Shown here: piece by piece, positions 24,379-32,830 of the stretch
How the letters are laid out: every line of letters starts with the position of its first letter
How positions within the stretch are numbered: position 1 is the stretch's first letter
Notes under the pieces: model-generated
The model's input: the letters and a program-made list of their open reading frames with translations, nothing else
Database searches by the model: none
Told to the model about the DNA's origin: nothing
DNA from: Paracoccus denitrificans
Lineage (GTDB): Bacteria > Pseudomonadota > Alphaproteobacteria > Rhodobacterales > Rhodobacteraceae
DNA: 33,346 bases
Reading direction: 5' to 3'
Assembly (NCBI GenBank): GCA_003240735.1
Contig: QFNE01000023.1
Span: 1 to 33,346, forward strand
Position numbers and translations under genes: made by a program

Positions 24379-24537
24379 TTACAGAGACTTGTCACAGGAA
24401 GCTTCAGCAGCATCCTTCGCGTCCTGTTCGTGTTTCACAATTTCACGAAACAAACGATCGACTTCACTTTGCGTCAGATCGTCGACTGTCTGCCCCGGTT
24501 TTAACGCGCTTGCGACAAGCGGGTGCCAGTGGGTCAT
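24379..24537 (-). CDS. Small protein of 52 residues, unknown function
   Basis: I do not recognise this protein. The frame runs ATG 24537 to TAA 24379, starting MTHWHPLVASALKPGQTVDD and continuing LTQSEVDRLFREIVKHEQDAKDAAEASCDKSL. GAGG lies five bases before the ATG, a good ribosome binding site. The first half has a TVDDLTQSEVDRLF segment that looks like the start of an amphipathic helix, followed by a Lys/Glu/Asp/Ala-rich helix and a single Cys four residues from the end. There is no signal peptide or membrane segment, so it is probably cytosolic. It sits between the Mrp operon and the RND operon, on the same strand as both. The overlapping plus-strand frame at 24284-24559 has no ribosome binding site and a Cys/Ser-rich nonsense composition. 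Confidence 0.6.
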   Translation of the reverse strand: MTHWHPLVASALKPGQTVDDLTQSEVDRLFREIVKHEQDAKDAAEASCDKSL

Positions 24538-24675
24538 CTCGGCCTCGCTTAGGATTTAGGAAAAGAACAAGCGTCACCGTCCCCATCGTCAAAGCGATCC
24601 AAAGGATGGCGGTCAGGTCAACTCTACCATAAGTAGCGCCATCCCGACAGGGAAATAACTTGACCCATCAAATGT

Positions 24676-25089
24676 TTACTTCGGCGTGATCGCATCTTCC
24701 GTCGTGGGCCGGGGCGTCACCTCATCTGCGCTGGATTCGTCGTACAGACCCTTCTCTCGAAGCAGGGGAGAATTTTCCGCCCGATCACGATGAATGGCCG
24801 CCCGACCAAGGATCACCCATGTCGCTGGTGTGGTGACCATGACCATGATCCCCAAGAACAGTTCGTGCACCACAATTCGTGTCCCGGTGATCGAGAACAG
24901 AAAGATCGATGCCAGCAGAATCCCAGCGGTGCCCCAGCTGGTGATAAGCGCAGGTCCGTGCATCCGGTCGTAGAAAGTGGGCATGCGCACCAGACCCAAG
25001 GCGCCCACCAGTGTCAGCAGTGATCCGATGATCAGGAAGATACCGACGACGATGGCTGCCGGGAGCGGAACCTGTTCCAGATGGGTCAT
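24676..25089 (-). CDS. mrpG: Mrp Na+/H+ antiporter subunit G
   Basis: Small inner-membrane subunit of the multi-subunit cation/proton antiporter. The 137-residue product has three hydrophobic segments at about 12-33, 45-68 and 75-95. The family pattern GALGLVRMPTFYDRMHGPALITSWGT is clear. The last 40 residues are a hydrophilic tail rich in Glu, Asp and Pro. The start overlaps the mrpF stop by four bases (25086-25089), so it is the last gene of the six-gene operon. No textbook terminator follows; a weak 8-bp dyad is at 24604-24644. Confidence 0.95.
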   Translation of the reverse strand: MTHLEQVPLPAAIVVGIFLIIGSLLTLVGALGLVRMPTFYDRMHGPALITSWGTAGILLASIFLFSITGTRIVVHELFLGIMVMVTTPATWVILGRAAIHRDRAENSPLLREKGLYDESSADEVTPRPTTEDAITPK

Positions 25090-25367
25090 TCGATCGCCTC
25101 ACCGCGCAGAAGGAACTTGCCCAACGCTGCGGTCGATACGAACCCCAGGGTGCCGATGATCAGCGCGCCTTCGAACAAATACGGCGTCCCCTGGCGCATC
25201 CCGGTCGCGATCAGCAGCAACATCGCGCTCATGTACATGCCGTCTAGTGCGGCGACCCGATCCTGCGCACGCGGCCCACGCAACGCGCGCATCGCGCAGA
25301 GAAACAGCGCGGTCACCAGAAATAGTTGAGCAATCAGAATGCAGTATGTGAGAATGATCACATTCAT
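25086..25367 (-). CDS. mrpF: Mrp Na+/H+ antiporter subunit F
   Basis: A 93-residue integral membrane subunit with three hydrophobic segments (about 3-24, 36-52 and 62-82). The MRALRGPRAQDRVAALDGMYM loop between the first two helices is characteristic of MrpF. ATG 25367 is chosen because it overlaps the mrpE stop by four bases, matching every other junction in this operon; the open frame to 25421 would run into mrpE without reason. Confidence 0.94.
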   Translation of the reverse strand: MNVIILTYCILIAQLFLVTALFLCAMRALRGPRAQDRVAALDGMYMSAMLLLIATGMRQGTPYLFEGALIIGTLGFVSTAALGKFLLRGEAIE

Positions 25368-25846
25368 CCGAAGATCTCCTTCAAAGGCGCTTCGTACCGG
25401 GTCTTTACGAACTTCGCCCAATCACGTCCCGATGAATCATCGAAGATGTGCATCAGAAGATGTCCGTCGCGTGGGTCGTAATCGATCCAGGCCGTCCCCG
25501 GTGTCGCGGTCAGGATGATCGCCAGAAGGGCCAAGGTCGCTGGTTCTTTGGTCTCGATCTCGATCCGCACGAAACTGGACGTCCGACGTGAGTAACGGTC
25601 CGACAGGATCAGACGCGCCACGTCGTAATTCGACGTGATTATGTCACCCATCACCCTCAGCATGAACATCGGGATCTTGAGGGGGCGGCGTATCCGCAGC
25701 TTTGGCGGCGTCAGGCGGGAGTAGGCGTAGCCAGCAAACATCCCGATGAGGACCGCGAGCACGATCTGTCCAGGAGTCACACTGGTCAGCAGCAGCCAGA
25801 AGACTGCAATTGCCAGCGACATCAGGGGGCGGGGCAGGATGCTCAT
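25364..25846 (-). CDS. mrpE: Mrp Na+/H+ antiporter subunit E
   Basis: A 160-residue membrane subunit with two N-terminal hydrophobic helices (about 9-40) and a hydrophilic C-terminal domain. The family patterns RPLKIPMFMLRVMGDIITSNYDVARLIL and ATLALLAIILTATPGTAWIDYDPRDGHLLMHIFDD are clear. Its start overlaps the mrpD stop, and its stop overlaps the mrpF start, each by four bases. Confidence 0.95.
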   Translation of the reverse strand: MSILPRPLMSLAIAVFWLLLTSVTPGQIVLAVLIGMFAGYAYSRLTPPKLRIRRPLKIPMFMLRVMGDIITSNYDVARLILSDRYSRRTSSFVRIEIETKEPATLALLAIILTATPGTAWIDYDPRDGHLLMHIFDDSSGRDWAKFVKTRYEAPLKEIFG

Positions 25847-27456
25847 TGTCCGTTCCCCCCGACTGACGGCGCGGTCATGACCTTGCCGATATAGACACCG
25901 CTGTGGGTCAGGCCCACTGCGGTTTTCTGCAAGTATCGCATCGCGGGTTCCGCCTTGACCGTCAGGAACACCAACGAAGCGACCAGCATCAGCAGCGCCA
26001 GAATCTCCATCATCGACAGCGGCGGCTCATCGTCGTTCGCCCACAGACTTTGGATACCCCAACGCACCATCGCGACCAGCGTCGCAAATCCTGACACGAC
26101 CAGCAGCCCGACGAACAGCCACGGTGCCCACAGATGGTTACCTTCGGTCATGGACACGGCACCTGCCATCATGCCGAACTTGCCGACAAAACCGGCAAGC
26201 GGGGGCAGGCCGGACGCCACGATGACGAACGCCATGAACGAGATGCCGAGAATGGTGGTGGCACCCGGGATGACGACCCCGGTTTCTGCCTCATTCTCTT
26301 CTTCGTCCATCTCGATCCCATAAGCTTCCGCGGTGACGGCCAGGACGCCAGCAATGCCACCTTCCTTCCGCTCAATCGGTTCGACCAGCAGGAACAGCCC
26401 CGAAATCGCCAGGGTCGAGGCAAACATATAGTAAAGGGCACTGCTGAGCAGCGCGGTGTTTCCGTCTGTCATGGCAAACCCGATGACGGTCAGAACGGTC
26501 CCGGACGACACCATCACCAGATTGCTCGCCATGCGCTGCAGGTTCTGGGACGCGAGTATCCCCACCATGCCGAAAAAGATCGTTGCCAGCCCGCCGATGA
26601 CAAGCACATCCGCGCCGAACGCGGCCGACAGGCCGGTGTCATGGCCAAACAGCAGCAAGCCAAGGCGGATCACGACGTACACGCCGACCTTCGTGAGGAT
26701 CGCGAAAAGCGCAGCGACTGGTGGGGCCGCCGCGCTGTAAGTCGACGGCAACCAGAAGCACAGCGGCCACATCGCGGCCTTGACCAGAAACGCACCCGCC
26801 AGGATCGCGGCGGCGGCATGGATCAACGGGCGGTCCGCCTCGGACAGGCGGCCGATGCGAGTTGCCAGATCAGCCATGTTCAGGGTGCCGACCACGCCGT
26901 AAATCAGCGCGACACCCAGCAGGAACATCATCGCGGCAAGCAGGTTCACTGCGATGTAATGCATCCCGGCGCCGACCCGCTCTCGGCCCGAACCGTGCAG
27001 CATCAGGCCGTACGACGCGGCCAGGGTCACTTCGAAGAAGACGAAGAGGTTGAAGAGGTCACCGGTCAAGAACGCGCCGTTGACCCCCATCAGCATGAAC
27101 TGGAACAGCGGCGCGAAATGCTGGCCGTTCTTGTGCCACACCGCGCCCGAATAGATCAGCGCCGGCAGGGCCACCAACGACCCAAGAAGCAGCATCACGG
27201 CAGACAGCCGGTCCAGGACCAATACGATCCCAAAGGGCGACGCCCAGTCGCCGAGCAGATAAAGGCTGACCGCTTCGGTGTCGGATGCACCGGCACGCAG
27301 GATCAAGATCGAGGCCACGATAATCTGCAACACACAGGACGCGATGCCGATACCAAGCTTCAACTGCCGCTGCCGCTCATCGTACAGCAGCATGATGGCA
27401 CCCGCGACCAGCGGGATAAGGATGGGGGCGACGATCATATGGACGGGCGTAATCAT
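25843..27456 (-). CDS. mrpD: Mrp Na+/H+ antiporter subunit D
   Basis: A 537-residue proton-translocating membrane subunit related to complex I NuoL/M/N. About 14 hydrophobic segments span the protein. Conserved ion-path residues are visible: the Glu in FNLFVFFEVTLAASYGLML (about 140), the Lys in FLVKAAMWPLCFWLPSTYSAAAPPVAALFAILTKVGVYV (about 225-260), and the Lys of the last motif in this stretch. Residues 370-380 form an acidic EMDEEENEAETG loop that is not in typical MrpD. The start overlaps the mrpC stop by four bases. Confidence 0.95.
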   Translation of the reverse strand: MITPVHMIVAPILIPLVAGAIMLLYDERQRQLKLGIGIASCVLQIIVASILILRAGASDTEAVSLYLLGDWASPFGIVLVLDRLSAVMLLLGSLVALPALIYSGAVWHKNGQHFAPLFQFMLMGVNGAFLTGDLFNLFVFFEVTLAASYGLMLHGSGRERVGAGMHYIAVNLLAAMMFLLGVALIYGVVGTLNMADLATRIGRLSEADRPLIHAAAAILAGAFLVKAAMWPLCFWLPSTYSAAAPPVAALFAILTKVGVYVVIRLGLLLFGHDTGLSAAFGADVLVIGGLATIFFGMVGILASQNLQRMASNLVMVSSGTVLTVIGFAMTDGNTALLSSALYYMFASTLAISGLFLLVEPIERKEGGIAGVLAVTAEAYGIEMDEEENEAETGVVIPGATTILGISFMAFVIVASGLPPLAGFVGKFGMMAGAVSMTEGNHLWAPWLFVGLLVVSGFATLVAMVRWGIQSLWANDDEPPLSMMEILALLMLVASLVFLTVKAEPAMRYLQKTAVGLTHSGVYIGKVMTAPSVGGNGQ

Positions 27457-27797
27457 TTCTTGCGCTCCGATCCGTCCACATGGTCGGTGCCGGTCAGTCC
27501 GCGCGACGCCATGATGACCACCAGAAAGAGCGCCGTGGTCGCAAAGCTGATCACGATGGCGGTCAGCACCAACGCCTGCGGAACGGGGTCAGCATAGGCG
27601 TCAGGGTCGACGAATCCGCCCTTCGGCATAACCGGCGCCACGCCGATCATCAGCCGGCCCATGGAGAAGATGAACAAGTTCACGCCGTAGGACAAAAGCG
27701 CCAACCCGATGATGACCTGAAAGGTCCGGGGACGCAGCGTCAGCCAGATGCCGGACCCCACGAGCACACCGATACCAATTGAGAGGATCAATTCCAT
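27453..27797 (-). CDS. mrpC: Mrp Na+/H+ antiporter subunit C
   Basis: A 114-residue membrane subunit homologous to NuoK, with three hydrophobic helices (about 2-20, 26-48 and 72-95). The NuoK-like patterns GIGVLVGSGIWLTLRPRTFQVIIGLALLSYGVNLFIFSMGR and DPVPQALVLTAIVISFATTAL are present. Start ATG 27797 overlaps the mrpAB stop by one base (TGATG) and its stop overlaps mrpD by four bases. Confidence 0.95.
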   Translation of the reverse strand: MELILSIGIGVLVGSGIWLTLRPRTFQVIIGLALLSYGVNLFIFSMGRLMIGVAPVMPKGGFVDPDAYADPVPQALVLTAIVISFATTALFLVVIMASRGLTGTDHVDGSERKK

Positions 27798-30784
27798 CAG
27801 AGGGCGCCTTTCGGATCGATATGAGCTTCCGGTGGCGTTTGCGCCGGACGCGCTTCTGCTTCGCCCGCGGCAGCTTCGCTGGCGCGGCGCGCGCGCAGGC
27901 GCGACGACCGCAGGGATTGGTGGGCAATCGCGATCAGGATCAGCACGGTCGAGCCGACGACGACCGCAAACACGCCCATGTCGAACAACAGCGCCGTGGC
28001 CGCCGGCACCTGACCGATTATGGGAAGGTCAATGTACTGGGCGTGCGCGGTCAGGAAGGGATAGCCGAACGCCAAGGCGCCCAGACCGGTGCCCACGGCG
28101 ATCAGCAGACCCACACCGATCCAGCGAACCGGAAGAATGACGATCCGATCCTCAAGCCAGCGGACGTTGGTTGCGAGATATTGCAGCAAAAGACCGATGG
28201 CCGCCGCGATCCCTGCCGCGAAGCCACCGCCCGGCAGGTCATGGCCGCGCAGGAACAAATAAGCCGCAAGCGCGATCGACACCGGGAACATCCACTGCAT
28301 GATCACCGACGGGACCAGCATCAGAATGTCGTGACGGCTGGGCACATCGCCCTCTTTACCTTCAGCTTCAGGGGTAGCCCGGGGCAGTTCGGCAAAGGTT
28401 TGCTGGGACGGTAGCGCCACGCTTTCGGGCGCGGGACGGAAGCGACGCAGCAGGGAATAGCAGGTCAGCGCCACGATCCCCAAGACGGCGATCTCACCCA
28501 GCGTATCGAAGGCACGGAAATCGACCAGAATGACGTTGACCGCATTCGTCCCGCCGCCTTCGGCATAGGCATTGCGACGGAACCAGTCACCGATCGTCAG
28601 ACCAGCGGGGACCGACATGATCGCATACGCCAACACTGCGACGCCAGCCCCACAGCAGATCGCAATCACCAAATCCCAACCTCGACGGGCGCGAGCGGCA
28701 AGGTTGTTGTCGCCCTCGATTTCCTCATGTCGCTTGGGCAGCCAGCGCAGACCAAGCAGCAGAAGAACCGTGGTCACGATTTCCACCAACAATTGCGTGA
28801 CGGCCAAGTCGGGCGATGAAAACCAACCAAAGGTTCCGGCCGTCACCAGTCCCGCTCCGCCCAAAAGGGCAAGCGCAGCAAAGCGGTGGTATTTCGCCTG
28901 GACGGCGGCGCCGATCGCGCAAGCGGCACCTGCAACCCACATCATGAAGAACACCGGATCAAAATCCGCAAGCATGTTCTTGGGCAACAGGCGCGTCGCC
29001 CCCCAAAGGGAGGCCGTGGTCAGTCCCAGCACCAGCAGCACGATCAGCCGCAACTGCGGCTGAAGCCGGGGCGTCCAGATATGATTGTATAACCACAGCG
29101 GCCATTTCCGCGTTGTCAGCAGCAAAATCCGCTCAAACACCTGTTGTGCGGTGAAGCGGCTGAGGAAAATTGGCGCCTCGTTCGACTGGGACAGGCGCGG
29201 AGCCGCGACCCGGTAAAGAACGACGCCAAGGACGAGGGCGATCAGGCTCATCATCAAGGGCAGGTTGAACCCGTGCCACAGAGATAGGCTATAATAGGGG
29301 GTGTCCGCACCCAACACCGACACGACCGCAGCCTGGAGGATCGGCCCGATCGTTAGGGCGGGGAACAAGCCGACCAGAAGGACGATAAGCACCAAAAACT
29401 CGACGGGGCGACGCATCCAGGCCAGCGGCTCGTGTGGGGTCTTGGGTAGATCGCCACTTTCCTTGCCGAAAAACACCGTGGCAACGAACCGCAACGAGTA
29501 GGCGACGGCAAAGATGCTCGCCAGGGTGGCGATATAGGGCAAGGCGTTGTCCAGCCACGTTCCGTTGTGCCAATCGGCAGCCTCTGCCAGGAACATCTCT
29601 TTGGAGAGGAAGCCGTTCAGCAGGGGCACACCGCCCATTGCGGCAGCGGCAACCGCCGCCAGAATACCAGTCAACGGCATGGCTTTGAAAAGTCCACCCA
29701 GCCGGCGCATGTCCCGCGTTCCGGTTTCGTGGTCGATGATCCCGGCGGCCATGAACAGAGATGCCTTGAACACCGCATGGTTCATGATGTGGAAGATGGC
29801 CGCGACGATGGCGCCCCCGCTGCCGATGCCGATCAGCGCAGTGATCAGGCCCAGATGGCTGATCGTTGAATAGGCCAGCAATCCTTTGATATCATTACGA
29901 TAAAGTGCAATCACTGCGCCCATCAGCAGCGTCAGCATGCCAACGCTTGTCACGATCCAGAACCAGGCAGGCGTGCCACCAAGCGCTGGGAAGAAGCGGA
30001 TCATCAGAAAGACGCCGGCTTTGACCATCGTTGCCGAATGCAGATAAGCCGACACCGGCGTCGGCGCGGCCATGGCGTTGGGAAGCCAGAACTGAAACGG
30101 AAACTGCGCCGATTTGGTGAATGTGCCGATCAGGAACAGCCCCAGAATCCAGCCGTACCAGGGGTGCGCCCTGATGACATCGCCGGCCGCCAGAACGTCG
30201 TTCAGCTCATAGCTTCCGACGACCTGACCAAGCAGAACCATCGCGGCTAAAAGACAGATCCCGCCTGCACCGGTGACGATCAACGCGGTCCGGGCGCCAT
30301 CGCGAGCCGATGCGTTCTGGTGCCAATATCCGATCAACAAGAACGACAAAATGCTCGTCAATTCCCAGAACACCACCATGACAATGATGTTGCCGGAAAT
30401 GATCATCCCGACCATCGCACCTGCAAAGCTGAGAAGGAGGCCGTAGAATCGCGGGACGGGGTCGTTTTTAGACAGGTAGTATCGCGCATAGATGACCACC
30501 AGAAACCCGATCCCGAACACCAGCAGCAGCATCAACCACGCCAGCCCGTCCAACCGCAGCACAAGGTTCAGCCCCAGTGCCGGCGCCCATTCGGACGTAT
30601 GCTGGATCAATGACCCATTCTGGACGTCTTGGAAGAGCACCAGCAGCGACATGATGCCAGCGATCATCACCAGGCCGGCCAGAAGAACCGCCGCGTTTCG
30701 TGCGGTCGCTGGCAGAGTGCTTGCCAGCAGCGCGCCGAAGAACGGCAGAAAAACCATGACGAGAAGCAGATTCTGAGCTAACAT
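27797..30784 (-). CDS. mrpA: Mrp Na+/H+ antiporter, fused subunits A and B
   Basis: First and largest gene of the antiporter operon, 995 residues. The first 780 residues form MrpA, a NuoL-like core with VVFWELTSILSFLLIGY (ion-path Glu, about 140) and TFTKSAQFPFQFWLPNAMAAPTPVSAYLHSATMVKAG (Lys and His residues), followed by the MrpA-specific C-terminal part. From about residue 840 to 960 the sequence is an MrpB domain, with SVIMQWMFPVSIALAAYLFLRGHDLPGGGFAAGIAAAIGLLLQY. This A-B fusion defines group-2 (Pha-type) operons. ATG 30784 gives the family N-terminus MLAQNLLLVMVFLPFFGALLA; its ribosome binding site is weak (AAGGTG, about 14 bases upstream). The complex exports Na+ or K+ against protons, giving pH and salt tolerance. 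Confidence 0.94.
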   Translation of the reverse strand: MLAQNLLLVMVFLPFFGALLASTLPATARNAAVLLAGLVMIAGIMSLLVLFQDVQNGSLIQHTSEWAPALGLNLVLRLDGLAWLMLLLVFGIGFLVVIYARYYLSKNDPVPRFYGLLLSFAGAMVGMIISGNIIVMVVFWELTSILSFLLIGYWHQNASARDGARTALIVTGAGGICLLAAMVLLGQVVGSYELNDVLAAGDVIRAHPWYGWILGLFLIGTFTKSAQFPFQFWLPNAMAAPTPVSAYLHSATMVKAGVFLMIRFFPALGGTPAWFWIVTSVGMLTLLMGAVIALYRNDIKGLLAYSTISHLGLITALIGIGSGGAIVAAIFHIMNHAVFKASLFMAAGIIDHETGTRDMRRLGGLFKAMPLTGILAAVAAAAMGGVPLLNGFLSKEMFLAEAADWHNGTWLDNALPYIATLASIFAVAYSLRFVATVFFGKESGDLPKTPHEPLAWMRRPVEFLVLIVLLVGLFPALTIGPILQAAVVSVLGADTPYYSLSLWHGFNLPLMMSLIALVLGVVLYRVAAPRLSQSNEAPIFLSRFTAQQVFERILLLTTRKWPLWLYNHIWTPRLQPQLRLIVLLVLGLTTASLWGATRLLPKNMLADFDPVFFMMWVAGAACAIGAAVQAKYHRFAALALLGGAGLVTAGTFGWFSSPDLAVTQLLVEIVTTVLLLLGLRWLPKRHEEIEGDNNLAARARRGWDLVIAICCGAGVAVLAYAIMSVPAGLTIGDWFRRNAYAEGGGTNAVNVILVDFRAFDTLGEIAVLGIVALTCYSLLRRFRPAPESVALPSQQTFAELPRATPEAEGKEGDVPSRHDILMLVPSVIMQWMFPVSIALAAYLFLRGHDLPGGGFAAGIAAAIGLLLQYLATNVRWLEDRIVILPVRWIGVGLLIAVGTGLGALAFGYPFLTAHAQYIDLPIIGQVPAATALLFDMGVFAVVVGSTVLILIAIAHQSLRSSRLRARRASEAAAGEAEARPAQTPPEAHIDPKGAL

Positions 30785-31092
30785 GACGGGCGCGCGGCAC
30801 CTTTTTTCTGAAGTGTCTGTCCGACAGCACCGTGGCGGCTGTTCAACGGGCAACACACAAGGCCGGGCCAAGGTTGCGGCATGTCAAAATCAACGCCAGA
30901 AGTCGTAGGCTCGTGCTAACAGCGGGGCGCGCGCAAGGTCAATCAATCACGACCGGAAAAGTTGGAATTCTGTCAGGAACGTGAGGGGGTTGGCGCTGCG
31001 GATGATGTCTGCGTCAAACCCCATGGATTTGCGTTTTCCGACCTTGCCTGCATCGCATCAACACCCTAAGAACAGCCGCACGGCAACACGTT
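30785..31092. other. Intergenic region between the Mrp operon and tRNA-Leu (308 bp)
   Basis: I see no gene here. It should contain the Mrp promoter on the minus strand; a TTGACC at about 30944-30949 (minus strand) with a 17-base spacer leads only to a poor -10, so I do not call it. The tRNA promoter must lie at its right end. Composition is still that of the GC-rich neighbours. Confidence 0.5.
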
Positions 31093-31176
31093 GCCCGAGT
31101 GGCGGAATGGTAGACGCAGCGGATTCAAAATCCGCCGACGCAAGTCATGTCGGTTCGAGTCCGACCTCGGGTACCA
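31093..31176 (+). tRNA. tRNA-Leu, anticodon CAA
   Basis: An 84-base class II tRNA with encoded CCA. The acceptor arms GCCCGAG (31093-31099) and CTCGGGT pair with one terminal G-T wobble. The anticodon stem GCGGA/TCCGC holds the loop TTCAAAA, giving anticodon CAA (31125-31127), which reads UUG. The variable region of 13 bases can form the short GAC/GTC stem of leucine tRNAs. The T arm is GTCGG-TTCGAGT-CCGAC. The discriminator is A followed by CCA at 31174-31176. DNA composition changes sharply right after it. Confidence 0.95.
31122..31132 (+). repeat. Direct repeat copy 1: GATTCAAAATC in the anticodon arm
   Basis: The 11-base sequence GATTCAAAATC spans the anticodon loop and the stem bases either side. 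An identical copy lies at 31201-31211, just outside the tRNA gene. Symmetric anticodon arms are known integration sites of tyrosine recombinases, so this might mark an att core. A chance match cannot be excluded because the core is a short palindrome-like word. Confidence 0.4.
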
Positions 31177-31585
31177 CCTTCTTGGTATGATACATCGCTC
31201 GATTCAAAATCGTTGCTAGAAAGCCAACCCAACTGCAATCGAGATCATCCCGGTAGTTTTGAGCTTTTCAAAAGCCAACTCAAAGCAAATATCTTAAAAC
31301 GCCTTAGTTTAGCGCTGAGAGAGTTTGCGGAAAGCAACCTGTCACGCTCTCTCCTTTGGCGACAGGGAATCAGCTGTGCCCGGTGGCCAATTCTCTCTAA
31401 ATGTTAGAATGACATTTTGCGGGTATCTATATACTTGCGTATCATAGAGCCACAAAATTCTGACCTTTGAATGCAACGTGGAAGTGTACAAAGGTCTGGG
31501 GTTATATGTCCCCTACGTACGCCTTGCTCAAATCAGAGACATCTTCTATAGTCATTACCAGCCGACAATACTTGGGGATTAGCAA
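31177..31585. other. AT-rich intergenic region with anticodon-loop repeat (409 bp)
   Basis: No credible gene is visible. Composition falls to about 43% GC in the line 31201-31260. CGATTCAAAATCG at 31200-31212 repeats the tRNA-Leu anticodon-arm core. A short dyad GCTTTT-C-AAAAGC is near 31262-31274. A long open frame beginning inside the tRNA (31147-31407) has no ribosome binding site and no recognisable family. The region probably holds the promoter of the downstream glycosyltransferase gene, but I could not pick -35 and -10 boxes with confidence. Confidence 0.55.
31201..31211 (+). repeat. Direct repeat copy 2: GATTCAAAATC downstream of tRNA-Leu
   Basis: Exact 11-base match to the tRNA anticodon arm 79 bases upstream. 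With flanking bases it is a 13-base near-palindrome, CGATTCAAAATCG. It lies at the composition boundary. Confidence 0.4.
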
Positions 31586-32830
31586 ATGTTTAACGGACCA
31601 CGGTGGTCAAACGAGGTCCGTGAACGGCTGATGGCCGGCGACCTGGAGGGTGCTTCTGAACTAGTGCATCAAGACCTGAATACTTTTCCGTATGGCGAAA
31701 GGAATCGAGTGCTTCAGGCTCGTGGTCTTTTTAATAGTGTCCGTGATGTCGCCAAGCGACCAGTGCCCAATGGCTTTATTCCAATATCGTTAAAAAACGA
31801 TGCCGCGGATCCGATAGGTGTAGACAGTATCTCTCGAAACTTGCTTTATCTGCCCCCGGGGTATTACAATCTCGGACGGAAACGTAATAACGAAAGCACC
31901 TTTGATATCGATTTTTCCGGTTTACCCGAGGCTGAGGTAGAATCGCTGCGGGGATCGAGGTTTGGTACTCCAATTGAATCAGGCGATTTCAACGGATTTA
32001 GGTTAGTCAAAGATGCGTTTGTCACTGGCTCAGATATAATGATGCATGCTTATGCATTTAACGGCGACAAGTATGTGGCTGCAGAGTCGGCTAGGATAGC
32101 AAAATCTTACTCCAAATCTTTCTGCCGAAGAACAAATAGAGTCATTGATTTTGCCTTACTTCTTCCGGTTGCGTACTACTCTCGAAACTTCTTCCACGCG
32201 ATGAGTGAAATGGCGTACGGACTTCGTTTCGCTGATCATGTTTTTAATTTTCCCATAGTATACCAAGAGGATCATTTTGGAATACTTCATACTATATTAA
32301 GAAGATTAGGCATTCCAGATTCAAGACTAATTAGGTTTGACGAGTGTCGAGATGTTATTTTTGCGAAGGCTTTAATACCCTCTCACCCACCTTATTTTTG
32401 GAATAAGTCAGTGTTCGATTTTTTTGAGCAGCTGATCCCGGACGATTCGCAAGGGCGTAAGTTATACGTTTCCCGACGTTATAGCACACGTGGACCATCG
32501 AATGAAGAGGCGGTCGAAAAAGCGCTTTCAGTCGAGGGTTTCGATGTCGTTTATGCGGAGCGTATGTCATTTGACGAACAAATTGATGCATTTGCCGGAG
32601 CAGATATTGTGGTGTCACCGCACGGGGCGGCACTTTCAAATATAGCATTTATGCGGCCTGGTAAGTGTCTTTTCGAAATTTTTCCTCGCGGGATGCTCAC
32701 TAGAGATTACTACATGAGGTCCAGACATCGTAGTTTAAGTTATTCGTGCATGCAGTACGATGGCGACGTGGACATTCGAGACCTTATTCTTCGCGTTAAT
32801 GCATTGCAATTTAGAGAAAAAAACGTTTAA
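31586..32830 (+). CDS. Glycosyltransferase family 61 protein
   Basis: A 414-residue predicted glycosyltransferase (GT61, formerly DUF563), a family that adds sugars to capsule, exopolysaccharide or O-antigen. The conserved layout is visible: NFFHAMSEM at 201-209 (the usual HW/E-type N-terminal motif), YVSRR (294-298) followed by R and NEEAV, the ERMSFDEQIDAFAGADIVVSPHGAALSNIAF segment (about 325-355) with HGAALSN, and LFEIFP. No signal peptide or membrane helix is seen. GGGGA at 31574-31578 is 7 bases before the ATG. Codon use differs strongly from the rest of the window: residues 235-242 use ATA, TTA and two AGA, and the line 32221-32280 has 21 G/C of 60. This points to horizontal transfer. 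No other polysaccharide gene is visible before the window ends. Confidence 0.88.
   Translation: MFNGPRWSNEVRERLMAGDLEGASELVHQDLNTFPYGERNRVLQARGLFNSVRDVAKRPVPNGFIPISLKNDAADPIGVDSISRNLLYLPPGYYNLGRKRNNESTFDIDFSGLPEAEVESLRGSRFGTPIESGDFNGFRLVKDAFVTGSDIMMHAYAFNGDKYVAAESARIAKSYSKSFCRRTNRVIDFALLLPVAYYSRNFFHAMSEMAYGLRFADHVFNFPIVYQEDHFGILHTILRRLGIPDSRLIRFDECRDVIFAKALIPSHPPYFWNKSVFDFFEQLIPDDSQGRKLYVSRRYSTRGPSNEEAVEKALSVEGFDVVYAERMSFDEQIDAFAGADIVVSPHGAALSNIAFMRPGKCLFEIFPRGMLTRDYYMRSRHRSLSYSCMQYDGDVDIRDLILRVNALQFREKNV

Noticed and set aside
24604..24644. Dyad GGATGGCG / CGCCATCC as terminator for the Mrp operon
   Set aside because: The loop is 25 bases and no T-run follows on the minus strand, so it is too weak to call.
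26134..27597. A 487-residue plus-strand frame opposite mrpD and mrpC
   Set aside because: It is rich in His, Gln and Arg with no domain pattern, and lies antisense to clear antiporter subunits.
31147..31407. An open frame starting inside the tRNA-Leu gene
   Set aside because: It begins within a structured tRNA, has no ribosome binding site and shows no recognisable family. It could at most be decayed island DNA.
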